Shown: positions 1-10,740 of the stretch, in pieces
Numbering within the stretch: position 1 is the stretch's first letter
Layout: each line of letters starts with the position of its first letter
Assembly (NCBI GenBank): GCA_030867185.1
Contig: CM061487.1
Location: 19,617,000 to 19,680,999 of the forward strand
Source: Tagetes erecta
Taxonomy: Eukaryota; Streptophyta; Magnoliopsida; Asterales; Asteraceae
Reading direction: 5' to 3'
DNA: 64,000 nucleotides
The notes under the pieces: generated by a model
What the model was told of the DNA's origin: nothing
The model's input: only the letters and a program-made list of their open reading frames with translations
Databases searched by the model: none
Made by a program: the position numbers and the translations under genes

Positions 1-244
1 TTTCATGTTTCTAGTCTGAAGAAGTACTTATCCGAGAAAAATCTCATTGTGCATATCGATAATCAATCGATGTAATTTATTGAACGGCCACTAGAAGTTA
101 TGGACCATGAAGTCAAACAACTCAAACGTAATCAGATACCAATCGTTAACGATCGTTGAAACTCAAATGTGAACATGAATTTAAGACAAAATGAAGGTTA
201 GGTATCCGCACCTTTTTGCTTCATCTTCTTCTACTTCAGTTTGA
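1..244 (+). pseudogene. Ty3/gypsy integrase C-terminal end (element D), broken
   Basis: Frame 1 opens with FHVSSLKKYL, the conserved motif near the C-terminus of plant Ty3/gypsy integrases. It continues through RPLEVMDHEVKQLKRN and IPIV, then (after stops and a frame change) YPHLFASSS and a TGA at 242-244. In the family this tail follows the catalytic core and helps target integration. In-frame stops after QSM (about base 76) and after VNDR (about base 160) show it is a decayed copy. Everything upstream lies outside the window. It is followed by the element's polypurine tract and 3' LTR, so the orientation is plus. The family call is secure; the exact lineage is not. Confidence 0.85.
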
Positions 245-269
245 GCAAATTTCCGGACGAAATTTCTAT

Positions 270-282
270 AAGGAGGGGAGAC
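270..282 (+). other. Polypurine tract of gypsy element D
   Basis: The purine run AAGGAGGGGAGAC directly precedes the LTR start TGTGACATCTG. A motif like GGACGAAATTTC lies just upstream, as is usual at the end of gypsy pol. This is the plus-strand primer site. The same arrangement recurs in inverse orientation near 5220-5255. Confidence 0.8.
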
Positions 283-1519
283 TGTGACATCTGCCCCAAA
301 CCCGAACCCGAATGTCCGACTCGACCCGAATTTATCTATTTTTTTAAGTATTCGTATTTAAACTCTCTCGAAGATGTAATGCTTCATTATTAATATAAAT
401 AAATATGTCGGACCGTTATGTTATTTTCCGTTTCTAATAAACCAAACGAATTCAGGCGAGTAATATCAAACGTTTACAAATTAAGTACTAATACAATGGT
501 TAAATCTCCAAATATATATATATATATATTGTATTTTACAAAAGAGATTTGATAAAGATAAAAACTATTATAGTCTCTAAATAACCATTAACGTCATGAA
601 TGAAATAGAAACATAAAAAACGTCCCTTATATAAACGTTATTAGTCAACTTGGTTAAGTTAGTTAGTCAAAATAGAGATTTAATTAACTTTGAGTTGAAG
701 ATGGCACGTTTGAAACTTAAATTAAAAGTTATAAGTTAAAAACAATAACAGACCAGAACCTAAGGGGCATAAATTGTAAAATTTTACCCAAACCTCCCAG
801 CCGATACCCGTACTTCCGATCTGCCCAGTTCCGGCCACTTTGGCCGGACAAACCGTAACTCCGGCGAGCCAAAAAACTTGATAATTAAACCGTTTCATCC
901 CAACTAATTGAAATCAAATCGTTCTTGGGCGATATTCGAACCTGTAGCCATTAATCAAACCAACACAATCAATGAATTTAAAACAAAATCATAGACCCAC
1001 TTCGGTTACAAACTCAATCATGGTAGAAGGCAAAACGGATCGAATTGAATCAATTAATTACCATCAACAGACTCATAAACTCTCACTAAAACTCTCTGAA
1101 CTCTCGGATCCGATTCAAAATTTTACCATTTCGCAATTTGATCTATACTAGTCGCGTGTTCTTATTGAACGGGTTCAACATCAATTCATATCCGTGGTCT
1201 GAAATTGATCATCGAGATTCATTCACCATCCCAACAAGAAGAAATCTGTAAGACTAGTTTGATTACAAAATCCTCAACAACTAGATTGAATCTTGAAGCC
1301 GTCCTTTTGTTCTTCATATCAATCGAACCAAATCTACAACAATCAAGTAGGTGCTTTATATTAAAATGGTCATTATCTTGTCTGGATTCAAAGCCCTAAA
1401 CCAATTTTAGTTCATATTGATTTAAGGTTAAGTATTTTAGGAATTAGGAAGTGTAAATGGTGAATTGGGGATGAGGTTATATCGGAATGAGAATAATACT
1501 GATCGAAGGATCTACCAAA

Positions 1520-1592
1520 ATGTGAACCTGGTGCAATGGTAAATGGGTTGCTTCTAAACGATGTGGTCACGCGTTCGATCCGTGTATCCACC
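1520..1592 (+). other. tRNA-like module inside LTR D
   Basis: An A-box-like TGGTGCAATGG at 1529-1539 is followed by a B-box GTTCGATCC at 1573-1581 with a short flanking stem (CACG/CGTG), then ATCCACCACC. The spacing is that of a tRNA. It is about 1.25 kb after the LTR start, close to the offsets of similar modules in LTRs E and F. It is not a functional tRNA gene as far as I can fold it; it may be a tRNA-derived (SINE-like) remnant. Confidence 0.55.
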
Positions 1593-1875
1593 ACCTTTCT
1601 TTCTGTTGTTTTGGATATTTACTTATAAATCTAGTTTAAAATTAAGAAAAATATAATAATAATATGATGGTATTAGTCGAAAATCAATTTTGTTAACTTA
1701 CAAGTATTAGAATAGGTAAAATCAATCTTTTACAAATATGAATCTTGAACGTATTTGGATACTTTAAAAACGTATTTTTATATTTCTAAAGAACCATTAA
1801 ACATACCTAATTAATTCTAAAAAGCTTACTTAAAACTTTTGAAATGTTAATTATCAAAATTATTGGGTTGGTAAT

Positions 1876-2479
1876 AAGTATGATGAGGAAAGATCAAATA
1901 CAAAATTGATTTTGCCTAAAAAGTGTGAGAAGTGACTTAAATCACATCAAAACTGGGTCAAACGAACTCCGTTTGAGCTCATTCAAGCGGCGTTGGAACC
2001 GTCTCGTCGAGCTTTATCATCTTAGCTTCTAGGGTTTAACTTTTAGGGTTTAGCTTTATAATTTAGTTTTTACCTTAAGGTTTAGCCTTAGGGTTTAGCA
2101 TTGGGATTTAGCTTTTAGGGTTTAGTTTTTAGATTTTAGGCTTTTATATGGATGGGGTGAGGGGTTTAGGTTTTTAGGAGGTGGGTGGGTGGGGTTTAGG
2201 TTTTTGGGGGGTAGGGGTGGGGGGTTTTAGGTTTTTTGGGTGGTGGGTGGTTTTTAGGTTTTAGAAGGTGCGGGTCGGGTGATTTAGGTTTTTGGGGGGT
2301 GGGGGTGGGGGTTTTAGGTTTTTTGGGTGGTGGGGGCGGGGGTTTGACGACACGGTTCTAACGCCGCAAGAATGAGTTCAATCGGAGTTCGTTTGACCGA
2401 GTTTTGATGTGTCTAAATATCACGTCTCACGCTTCTTAGGCAAAATCCATTTTGTACGGTAACCTTCCCCAAGTATGAT
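1876..2479. mobile_element. Non-autonomous Mutator-like element (MULE/MITE) with 9-bp target duplication
   Basis: Inverted arms lie at about 1885-2012 and 2343-2470. The left arm starts GAGGAAAGATC; the reverse complement of the right arm starts GGGGAAGGTTAC, and both continue through ACAAAAT-GATTTTGCCTAA and ACATCAAAACT to GCGGCGTT. I estimate about 80% identity by eye over ~125 bp. The 9-bp direct repeat AAGTATGAT flanks it at 1876-1884 and 2471-2479. Long TIRs with a 9-bp target duplication are diagnostic of the Mutator superfamily. It encodes no transposase; the core is a G-rich telomere-like array. Confidence 0.85.
2030..2345 (+). repeat. Degenerate telomere-like, G-rich array inside the MULE
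   Basis: Many copies of TAGGGTTTA and variants (GGTTTAGG, TTTTAGG) fill the core of the Mutator-like element. They pass into G-runs such as GGGGGGTGGGGGTGGGGG. A unit of roughly 110 bp (GGTTTAGGTTTTTGGGGGG, then TTTTAGGTTTTTTGGGTGG) occurs about twice. The plant telomere repeat is TTTAGGG, so this is an interstitial telomere-like sequence. It could form G-quadruplexes. Confidence 0.8.
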
Positions 2480-2880
2480 TATTATCGTTATTATTAACAA
2501 ACACGTTGTTTTATTTAAAATCGATTAACATAAATTCTAATTATTTACCGAACAACCCCTAACCTCAATTCAAAACCCTAGCATTTCAATTTGTGATCTA
2601 AACCCTAAATCCCAAATCCGAAACCCTAGATCTCGGATTTTTGATTCTTGTTACAATTGTTTCGTTTCTAAACTAGGGTTTTTGCCAATTAATTAGGTGG
2701 TACTATTATTTGGGCAACCCTTGGTTCGTTATATCTGCGTTTCTATTGGTTCGAATATATTTGCAGATCCAGGTGAGTAAACTCACTCCCCTTTTTACTA
2801 TTTACGTTTTTGGAGCTGATTATGTATATTTATACTTTAAAGGTACTCGTGTTGCGGTTTATTAATCATAGGTCGGTTTC

Positions 2881-3935
2881 TACAAATTAATGATTACGCT
2901 TGCACAAAAATTGCTATCAGGCTATGAACACATAATTTGCAAGTAAAGACATAACATGAATTGTTTTACTGATCAACATGAAATAACTGAACAAATAAAA
3001 TCTGATAACTGAAATCTGATTTAATAGGTCACATGATATCACCCCAAATTGAAAACAAGAAAAGGGGCTATGAATATTCACATGATAATTGCTTGATCGA
3101 ATGAAAATGAAATAAAACTTGAAAACGTCATCTAGAAACTCCTTAAGGATCACCTAAAGGATATTATCCTATGTTAAAATAATAACTAAATGAATCTAGG
3201 AATCTAAGGTTCTAATTGGATCTGGGTTTAAGTAGTTAAATGTTATAATTGAAAATATATAATAACATAATAGTAATAGATTTATTTTTAACAATGATTT
3301 AATATTGATTAATTTGTATATGAAGTTTACATATTTACGAAAATAATTAATATTTCGTTAAATGCCATGACCATTATGATGAAAGTGATTTGATTATGGA
3401 TTTAAAGATACTCATAAATAATACCATTATCATAGTTGTAAATAACCTAAACGTGTTTTAATTATAAATTTACACGTTATAAAAGAGGTCTTATATGTAT
3501 AAGGTAATTAAAATGATTCGACCATACGTATGTATTTCATAAAATATAGCCAACACGTATTATATGTTTCAAACGTTTTAACTCAAAACTTCTCGTATAA
3601 GAAACTTATAAACATAATTATATACAAAGAAATCTCGTCTTGTATTTATATACTTTGATATATATATATATATATATACAATAACTCATGAATTTCTCAT
3701 AATAAAAATATCAAATCTTAATTTAAAAAAAAATAATAATAATATCAATAATAAAAATAAGCTTTTATATAGTAGTTTGCATGTATATGGGCATGTATAA
3801 AGTATTTCATAAAGTAAAGAAATAAATGTTACTTGACAAAGATTTAATGCTAATTAAATGATAACGTGATTTAGATGCTTTAATGTTACTTTATATTTAT
3901 TTTAAATATTGAATACAAAAACTAAAACTGAAACA
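2881..3935. other. A/T-rich LTR-internal or unassigned sequence
   Basis: No coding region is supportable. The segment is A/T-rich, with an (AT)n run near 3658-3678 and short poly-A runs near 3724-3730. By position it is probably the distal part of the minus-strand LTR E and possibly the end of D. The 75-80-codon frames here have no family features. Confidence 0.4.
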
Positions 3936-5219
3936 TAGGTCCAGGGACTCGAACCCTGGACATCTGGGTCGAATTCACAGCACCAAACCATCAGACCAGT
4001 CTAAATTTGTTGTTATGATTTGAAACATAAAATTTATAAACTATTATTTCATTAAACCCACGTTCCTTTATAAACCCTAAAACCATAAACACTGAAATCG
4101 AACATCAACGGAGATCTTGATCTGAAATCGAATGAACGCTTTATGATCTACACGATAACACGAGTGTAAGGATGTATTTATTTACCTGCTGTGATGCCGA
4201 TTCATGGAGGTGAAAGAAAGAAAACAATAACTCAGTCGCGGGTCGAATTGGTGACACAGAAGATGTTGGTAATGAAATTAAAGACGCAGATTTACTCGTT
4301 GTTGTACGATGATCAAAACCCCCAAGATATCAGATGCTAAAATTGGTCCAATCGTGGTGGTTGACTGATGTGCAGAGTCACCAAGAACAGCGAATCAAAT
4401 CGCTTGTGTGTATGTGTTAAATTCGAAATTGAAGTTACTGATAGATGTTGCGTCGTCGAATGAGTGTTTTGGTTGATTTAAAATAGATTGAAAAGGGTTC
4501 AAAGGATTAGATTGACATCGAGTTGGTTTCGGGTTATTTGTTGAGTGCAATTCAAATTATTTACGCATTATTTGCTGATTAAAGTTATCCAATTCGTCAT
4601 AATCTGTTACAGGATTTCTCTAGATTAAGTTAATTTGATTCTTATTGATCGATTCGGCTGATTTGAAGTCGCATTTGGCCGGATTTTGTGGGTTTTGATT
4701 GTTATCCGTATGCAACAGCAGGATGCACGTTTAAGTGGTTATCCGGGTTCGAAACATGTAGCTAAAGAGTGTGGAGCGGTTCTATTTGAACAAAGTTGGT
4801 GAAACTGAGGTTTTGTCAATCGCCGGAGAGCCCGCCGGAAAAACGGGATGGGTGTTGGGTTGGGTTGGTTTTAATTTTAAGTTACTTACTCAGTCCCTCT
4901 ACTATAGAAGTGTTATTAATTTGTAATATAAGGTTTCAACTCTAGTTTTATTATTTACCAATCAACCCCCTTCATTTAATTCTTTGTTAACAACAAGTTT
5001 AAATCATATGGAAACTTTAAAATTTTTATAAAACACTTCTTATTGTTAAATTTAGTAATTTTGATAAAAATCATTTTATTACTTATATTTGGTAGCCAAT
5101 AGGATAATGTAAACCATTATTTCATAATAACTCGAACGATTACAATTTTATTAAATGGCTCGGGTTTACATAAAAATGACTCGGGTTCGGGTTATAATTG
5201 AATCGGGGCAAATGTTACA
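2890..5219 (-). mobile_element. Ty3/gypsy LTR (E), minus strand; left end not mapped
   Basis: Reading the minus strand, GACGAAATTTC and a purine run GAAGGGAGAC at about 5255-5220 are followed by TGTAACATTTGCCCC at 5219. This matches the polypurine-tract/LTR junction of element D, in the opposite direction. TGTAACATTTGCC is also the start of LTR F at 55423. The LTR contains the tRNA-like module at about 4 kb. With D it forms a head-to-head LTR pair. No internal coding part of E is recognisable to its right. Confidence 0.65.
3938..4004 (-). other. tRNA-like module inside LTR E
   Basis: On the minus strand an A-box TGGTCTGATGG (3998-3988) is followed by a B-box GGTTCGAGTCC (3955-3945). The B-box sits in a perfect 7-bp stem GTCCAGG/CCTGGAC. 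It lies about 1.22 kb inside LTR E. The B-box stem-loop is nearly the same as in the module of LTR F at 56.84 kb. It is not a complete canonical tRNA. Confidence 0.6.
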
Positions 5220-5765
5220 GTCTCCCTTCTTTAGGAAATTTCGTCCAGAAATTTTATTTATGTTAACTTTGATAAAAGAGTTGATGCCTTGAGTGTATAT
5301 TTAGTAATCTCATTAACTTAAGATTTAGTGAGTTAAGCCATTAAGGATTATTTAGTAATCTCATTAACTTAAGATTTAATGAGGGATTAGGATGATTTAA
5401 TTGAATAGGATTTAACACGATTAAGGGATATCACAAAATCTTGTGAAGAAATGAGTTAAATAACTCAATTAAAATAGGATGGTTTAACTGAACAAAGTGC
5501 ATGAACGCGGCTAATACAACCAATAAACGAATAAAATAATTGATTGTGGTCAATAAGCGGAATAGATGAATAAGTGAAATAACATCATACAAGGTCAACG
5601 AATGAACGTTATTAATAAAATGAATGGAAGAATCAAGTGAATAAATACGTTTAATAAAACGAGTGAATACATGATACAACGGGATTAATAAAATGAATAA
5701 ATGTGGCACAACAACATAAGTTATCTATGATGATATGCTTTCCATTTTAAGTGTACTAACGTTAT
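5220..5765. repeat. Non-coding flank of LTR E with a short direct duplication
   Basis: After the E polypurine tract (5220-5255) no gypsy coding sequence can be read. TTAGTAATCTCATTAACTTA occurs twice, starting at 5301 and 5352 (51-bp period). The rest (5400-5720) is A/T-rich with many GAATAAAT-like words and no supportable gene. Confidence 0.5.
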
Positions 5766-7540
5766 CTTCTTTTTTTTTTTTGATCAGCCATTTAATAAAA
5801 CTAGTTAGAAGCTAGGCAAGGATACATAGAGTTATACATTAAAATTACACCATAAGGACCATGACATTTGTGCACCTTTACCTCTATATTTCACCCATAA
5901 CATCGACATCACCTTAATCTTATCAACATCACCCGGGCTCTTTCTTTTACCTGAGAAGACACGATCGTTCCTAGCCTTCCAAATGTTCCACAACGTTGCT
6001 AAGACGATGGCATTAAAGATTTCCCGACAAGACTGCGTCCAAGGCCAAGAGTCAGCCATTTCGATCACCTCCTTGACCGTAATAAACACTTCCCTTGGCG
6101 CTTGACACCACCCCAATATTTTATCCCAAACCGAGTCCGTGAAACTACATCTAACAAGCATATGGTCCACTGTTTCATTCGCATTGTTAAACCCCGTACA
6201 TATACTTGAAACTTTGACACCTCTTCTTATTAAATTCATTTTAGATGCGATACGATTTAGACCTGCACACCATGCAAAGAAAACAGTCTTCAACGGCGCA
6301 ATTTTTGACCGCGGAACCTCGAAACTAATTCTGTCAAACATCACTTGCTCAATGGCATGTCTTACTTTGTTAACCGTGAAATCATCGCTTCCCCAACTCC
6401 ACTTATCGATTGAATTGTTAAGCCTAACTCCTGTCAACAAGTTTTGACATATTTGTAATTGTTCCCTAGCCTCTGTACTTTGAACATTTGTTCTCCAATC
6501 CCAATTCAGCTGAAAGTTTTGACTTGTTGATCTAAACCTTTCTACCACCCTGCAATCCTTCTTTCTCTCCATTGAAAACAAAACTGGAAAATTCGTTTTC
6601 AGCGGCCCGAGCCCGCTCCAATTGTCGAGCCAAAATGATGCTCCTGTGCCATTGCCAATGTTGCATTTTAATTGATTTAAGACATTTATACCCACCTCTT
6701 CTAAATCATCCATTGTTTTTATTACCCCTTTCCAAGGACCCGACAACGTCTTCATGCACGGGATCACTGACCATCTTCTCACATTGCAATGGATTGCTGA
6801 AATGACTCGGACCCATAGCTCATTTGGGGAAGATTTCATTCTCCAAATCCACTTTGTTAATAACGCCCAATTCAATGCTTTCAACGATCCAATTCCAAGC
6901 CCTCCCAAGTCCTTTGGAGCAAGCATGTTATTCCAAGTTACCCAATTTACTTTCTCTTTCTCAGAGGCTCCCCAACAAAATCTTCTTCTACTTGCTTCCA
7001 TCATCTTAATAACCTGCATCGGAGCACGAAAAATTGAAAGAAAATATAAAGGGATGGCTCCTAACACAGACTTGGCTAGCGTTATGCGCCCCCCCTTTGA
7101 CAAAGCTTTTTCCTTCCACAACGACAATCTTTTTTTCACTTTTTTGATGACAGGGTTCCAATTTTTTACAAGATTCATATTTAACCCAACTGGAAGCCCC
7201 AAATATGTGATCGGTAAGGTTCCATGTTGACACTTGAGTACCCTCGCCAGGTTACCAATTCTCGCCTCATTTACCCCAATCTCGTATAGCTTGCTTTTGT
7301 TAAAGTTCACATTCAGTCCTGAAGCCTTGCCAAACCATTTCAAAATGATAGCCATATTTTTCATATTAACCTCCATGTGCAAAAAACATGTGACTAAAAC
7401 ATGGCCCCCCGTTTGGGAGTTGTAACCCCTTAATCAGCCCCCTCTCCTCAGCTGTGATTAAGGCAACGTGAAGAGCTTCCATCACAACAAGGAATAAAAA
7501 TGGGGATAGCGGGTCTCCCTGTCGAAGACAGCTAGATAAC
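5766..7540 (-). mobile_element. 5'-truncated L1-type LINE (LINE-1 of this window)
   Basis: Minus-strand LINE ORF2 remnant whose 3' poly-A tail appears as the T run at about 5770-5781. The 5' end falls inside the reverse transcriptase near the LRQGDPLSPFLF motif (about 7535), typical of LINE 5' truncation during target-primed reverse transcription. I could not define a target duplication with confidence. Confidence 0.85.
5832..7535 (-). pseudogene. LINE ORF2: reverse transcriptase C-terminal half plus zf-RVT tail
   Basis: Read from right to left: LRQGDPLSPFLFLVVMEAL (RT motif), LPNGGPCFSHMFFAHG, then a frame change near 7400 into a 516-codon frame ending at 5832. The frame change coincides with loss of the YADD catalytic box, which should follow FSHM, so the polymerase is dead. 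The long frame has the RT thumb region (LPITYLGLPVG, RITLAKSVLGAIPLYFLSIF), a middle domain (GPWKGV, GASFWLDNW, GPLK), and the plant LINE zf-RVT tail (APLKTVFFAWCAGLNRI, NANETVDHMLVRC, LATLWNIWKARND). The first ATG of the frame is incidental because the element is truncated. The long intact frame suggests moderate age. Confidence 0.9.
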
Positions 7541-8443
7541 ATGATGAAAAATGAAATATACAAAAACAGTTGTTAAGTTTTGAATTGCATATGATACGAA
7601 ACAATTCTTGATTTCAGAGCATAGGCTTGGATAGTGATTAATTGTTATTTGAGAGTAGCTTATAGTGACGTACAACAGGTTTCACTATATGGAAAAAGTG
7701 AAAGAATAACATAAACATCTCATGTCACAGGCAACGCTTCATCTGATAGTATCATAACTACACTTATATATATGATGTACCAGCAGCGTATCCACCATGC
7801 CGTTATCATACCACATTTGTCGCATTGCCCTCAAACAAATGACAAATATTACTATGGTTTCCATGCACCAGCTTTCATAATTCCGTGTGCACCCATAATT
7901 ACTTAAGCTTTTGCATGGACCACATAGTTCACTCGATCACGTACGGGTCGAAGATAGCTAAACTTCTAAACTTCTAAACTAATATGATGGTACATATAAT
8001 CTGATTTCATGTTCAATTGTTTTCTGAAGTCTAGTTTAAGACGATGTACAAGTTGATGAGTATGAAGAGTCGAGTTCATTAGATAGCTTGTTTGCTCATA
8101 TAAGTAGATTTTCTTGTTTAGAGGTACCGAAAATCAAGTTTGTAGATAATTAGGTTAATAGATCATATTTATAGATAACCAGTTTAAGAATCAATTTTAT
8201 AGCAAGTTGAGTGTCGGAAACCATGTTCTGATAACTCACGCTTATAAGCATTGTTAGGTTCTGCAGGCGTATATGTAAAATCAAGTTTCTTAAGACAATG
8301 GAAAAATCATCTTCATTAATATTTACGGTTATGGATGATCCAATTAACATATCAATTACAAGGGTTACCAAATTCTTAATTGATTCAGTTTGAGACATTA
8401 GATTTCATGTGGAAACATATTTTAAGACAATAGATGTATAGAC
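7541..8443. other. Unassigned intergenic sequence
   Basis: About 900 bases with no supportable gene or terminal repeat. It is A/T-rich, low in repeats, and lies between the truncated LINE and the start of LTR G. The 82-codon minus frame at 8150-8398 has no family features. Confidence 0.5.
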
Positions 8444-9698
8444 TGTGACATCTGCCCCGAACCCGAATTCGGACGCCCGACTCGAACCCGAAAATTTATC
8501 TCTTATCTGTAATCGTATCTATTTACATAAAATGTAACGCTCGTTATTATTATTAATGAATGCATTGGATTCTACGTTATTCCCGTCTCAATTAAATAAT
8601 TGTATATACATCGTAAAATATTCACGTATGTCAAATAATTATCATTTGTAATCTCAATATATATATATATTTGTTGTTCGTAAAGAAAACAATTGAAAAT
8701 GTCAAACAAAAATGCTCCTAAGTCTCGAAATAGTCACTGCTTTAAACGAGCTAAAACTATAAAAACGTCACTTCTATAAAGCGTTACAATTTAAGTAGTT
8801 AAGTTCGTTAGTTAATACAGCTTATAATCTAACTTTGGGCCAAGAGTGTAAACCTTGAAACTTAAAATTGAAATTATTAAACCAAAAATGAACAAAACAC
8901 AAAGCGTAGGGACTAAAGGTGTAAAATTTTATAAAATCCAACCCCCCCTGTTGCAACGCGATTCATGCAGCCAACATTTTCCGGCCACCTTTGTGTACTC
9001 CGGCGAGCGGTTATTCACGCATCTTTACCATTTTTAACGCAATCAAAACTTTCCACATCGTTTACTAGCCCGAATCGAACCCCATTTTGACCAAATAACG
9101 CGTTATGGAGCAGTTTAGGTGCGAAATCTATTTTGGGCTTCGATTCAGAATCGCAATCATAAAAATTAACACCGTATCTTCCAATCTAACATTTCCATAA
9201 GACACGTTTGCACTCGAATAACATTAATCCATCACCAAAACCTCCAATTATTCTCTGCCATAATAAAAAACAAGTTACGAAATATTTTTCCGGTGACCGT
9301 GGTTGTTTACCACCTTCACGTCATCATTCCTGGTAAATTTTGGCTCGTTTCAACCCTTCCAATCATTTGCATCTATATAACATATCTATTATGTAAAACC
9401 CTAAATTTTGTCGAATGTATATGTCGATAATGGGGCGGGTGTTCATGTAAATAGAATGTTGAATAAAAAATCCAAATTTATAGAAATAAACCCTAGGGGT
9501 GATAAAGGACTGAAAATGAAGAACGTGGGCGAAAACGAAACTCGAATCGGAGTTATAACGAAGCGGGAAATGCGAAAACACCTGAGGAATGCCCGAAAAC
9601 TTCTTTCGAGCATATCTTGACTTAGAAAAAGAGTTACGGAGCCCATAATATAAGAATTCCACGTGTTTCGACGAGTGGAATCTGAATATATGGTCTAC

Positions 9699-9880
9699 GC
9701 GATACGTGCATCATAGGGTATAGCCCTGCGCGTATCGCCTAGCAGTAATCTGGTGGAAAACAGCTGGCAGCCACTCACCATCTACGCGATACGTGTAGAT
9801 GGTGCATGTGGGCTGCACGTATCGCATGGAACAGCCCAGAAAACCTATTTAAATGGGTGCAACCCCCCTTCACACTTGCT
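9699..9880 (+). promoter_or_regulatory. Candidate LTR promoter: two tandem stem-loops, then TATA box
   Basis: Two successive inverted pairs of the same 8-mer occur: GCGATACG (9699-9706) with CGTATCGC (9731-9738), and GCGATACG (9786-9793) with CGTATCGC (9818-9825). They are followed by TATTTAAAT at 9846-9854, and then a pyrimidine-rich stretch (CACTTCCCTTTCTCTCTCT) about 30-45 bases downstream, where plant transcription often starts. The promoter role is inferred. Confidence 0.5.
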
Positions 9881-10363
9881 CACTTCCCTTTCTCTCTCTA
9901 TAACGTTTTAGAGAGAGAGACCACAAGTTATCTTGCGGAAACGTGCCTCGAGTGCGGTACCCTGCGTTGTGACGTTCCTTCGAGTCTCGGGCGCGTGTAG
10001 ATCGCTTGGCGTGCGTCGAGGTTCTGTCCGAGTGAAGAACGGTGATCATCAAGGTGTTGCGCAATTGAAGATTGGTGATCGACGAGGTAAATGGTCTTTC
10101 ATTCTCGATTAGTTTAGGACGGGAATCGGGGTGGGAACCCGATGGGAATGCGGGGTGAAGATACCCGCATAGCACGGGGGACGTGCTAGGGGAAATAGTT
10201 GCGGGATTAAACACCCGCAACTAATGAGTAGATTACCCGGGGAGGGTGCGGGTTGAATATCTGTACCCTAGGGGTATGATATCCGTTGTGAACGGGTAAC
10301 ATATCTCTATAGGGTTCATCTAGATTCCTGAGGTTCGGGATTTGGTAAGCGTAGGTGGCAACG

Positions 10364-10622
10364 ACTCGTATCTAGTCGTATGCTTCGCTAGTTATGCCCT
10401 AGGACTTACATAGTCTTAGGAATCGTTATTTATAACGTTGTGATATCATGTTATAGGTGGATTATAGCTATTGAGGTTGATTGTCGGTATCGCTAACTCG
10501 TATCTAGTCGTATGCTTCGCTAGTTATGCCCTAGGACTTACATAGTCTTAGGAATCGTTATTTATAACGTTGTGATATCATGTTATAGGTGGATTATAGC
10601 TATTGAGGTTGATTGTCGGTAT
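10364..10622. repeat. Perfect tandem duplication, 132-bp period
   Basis: The block from ACTCGTATCTAGTCGTATG to GATTGTCGGTAT occurs at 10364-10490 and again at 10496-10622. The two copies look identical by eye over ~127 bases. It is a recent local duplication inside LTR G, or possibly an assembly artefact. Confidence 0.85.
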
Positions 10623-10740
10623 TGTTATTTGTGTGATTGCAAAGATATCCATTTGGATTGATTGTCAGTATTAGATCAAGGAACGAAGCTTGTTGTGATC
10701 TTGTTGAGGTGAGTTCATACACCCAAACTCTTGTGTAACT

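Larger units (their letters stand above)
283..2880 (+). mobile_element. 3' LTR (D) of a Ty3/gypsy element; right end not mapped
   Basis: The LTR starts TGTGACATCTGCCCC immediately after the polypurine tract. Its first 100 bases resemble the LTR starting at 8444 (same TGTGACATCTGCCCC, then CGAACCCGA-type sequence). It holds a tRNA-like unit at 1520-1592, a Mutator-like insertion at 1885-2470 and an AG/GTGAGT splice-donor-like site at 2772-2773, shared with other LTRs here. I could not find a clear CA end. The stretch past about 2880 may belong to D or to the opposing LTR E. Confidence 0.7.
8444..10740 (+). mobile_element. Gypsy-type LTR (G), right end not mapped
   Basis: The sequence starts TGTGACATCTGCCCCGAACCC, matching the start of LTR D, and shares LTR-type words such as GTGTAAAATTTTATAAAATCC. 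It includes a promoter-like region (9695-9890), a 132-bp tandem duplication and an AG/GTGAGTTCA site at 10707-10715, like the other LTRs. The minisatellite from 10741 probably still lies inside this LTR. No polypurine tract or integrase precedes it, so it is a 5' LTR, a solo LTR or a fragment. Confidence 0.6.

Noticed and set aside
6139..7425. Plus-strand open frames of 60-158 codons
   Set aside because: They are antisense shadows of the minus-strand LINE ORF2.
9870..10220. 116-codon minus-strand frame
   Set aside because: It lies across the promoter-like and leader part of LTR G, with no family motif or conservation.
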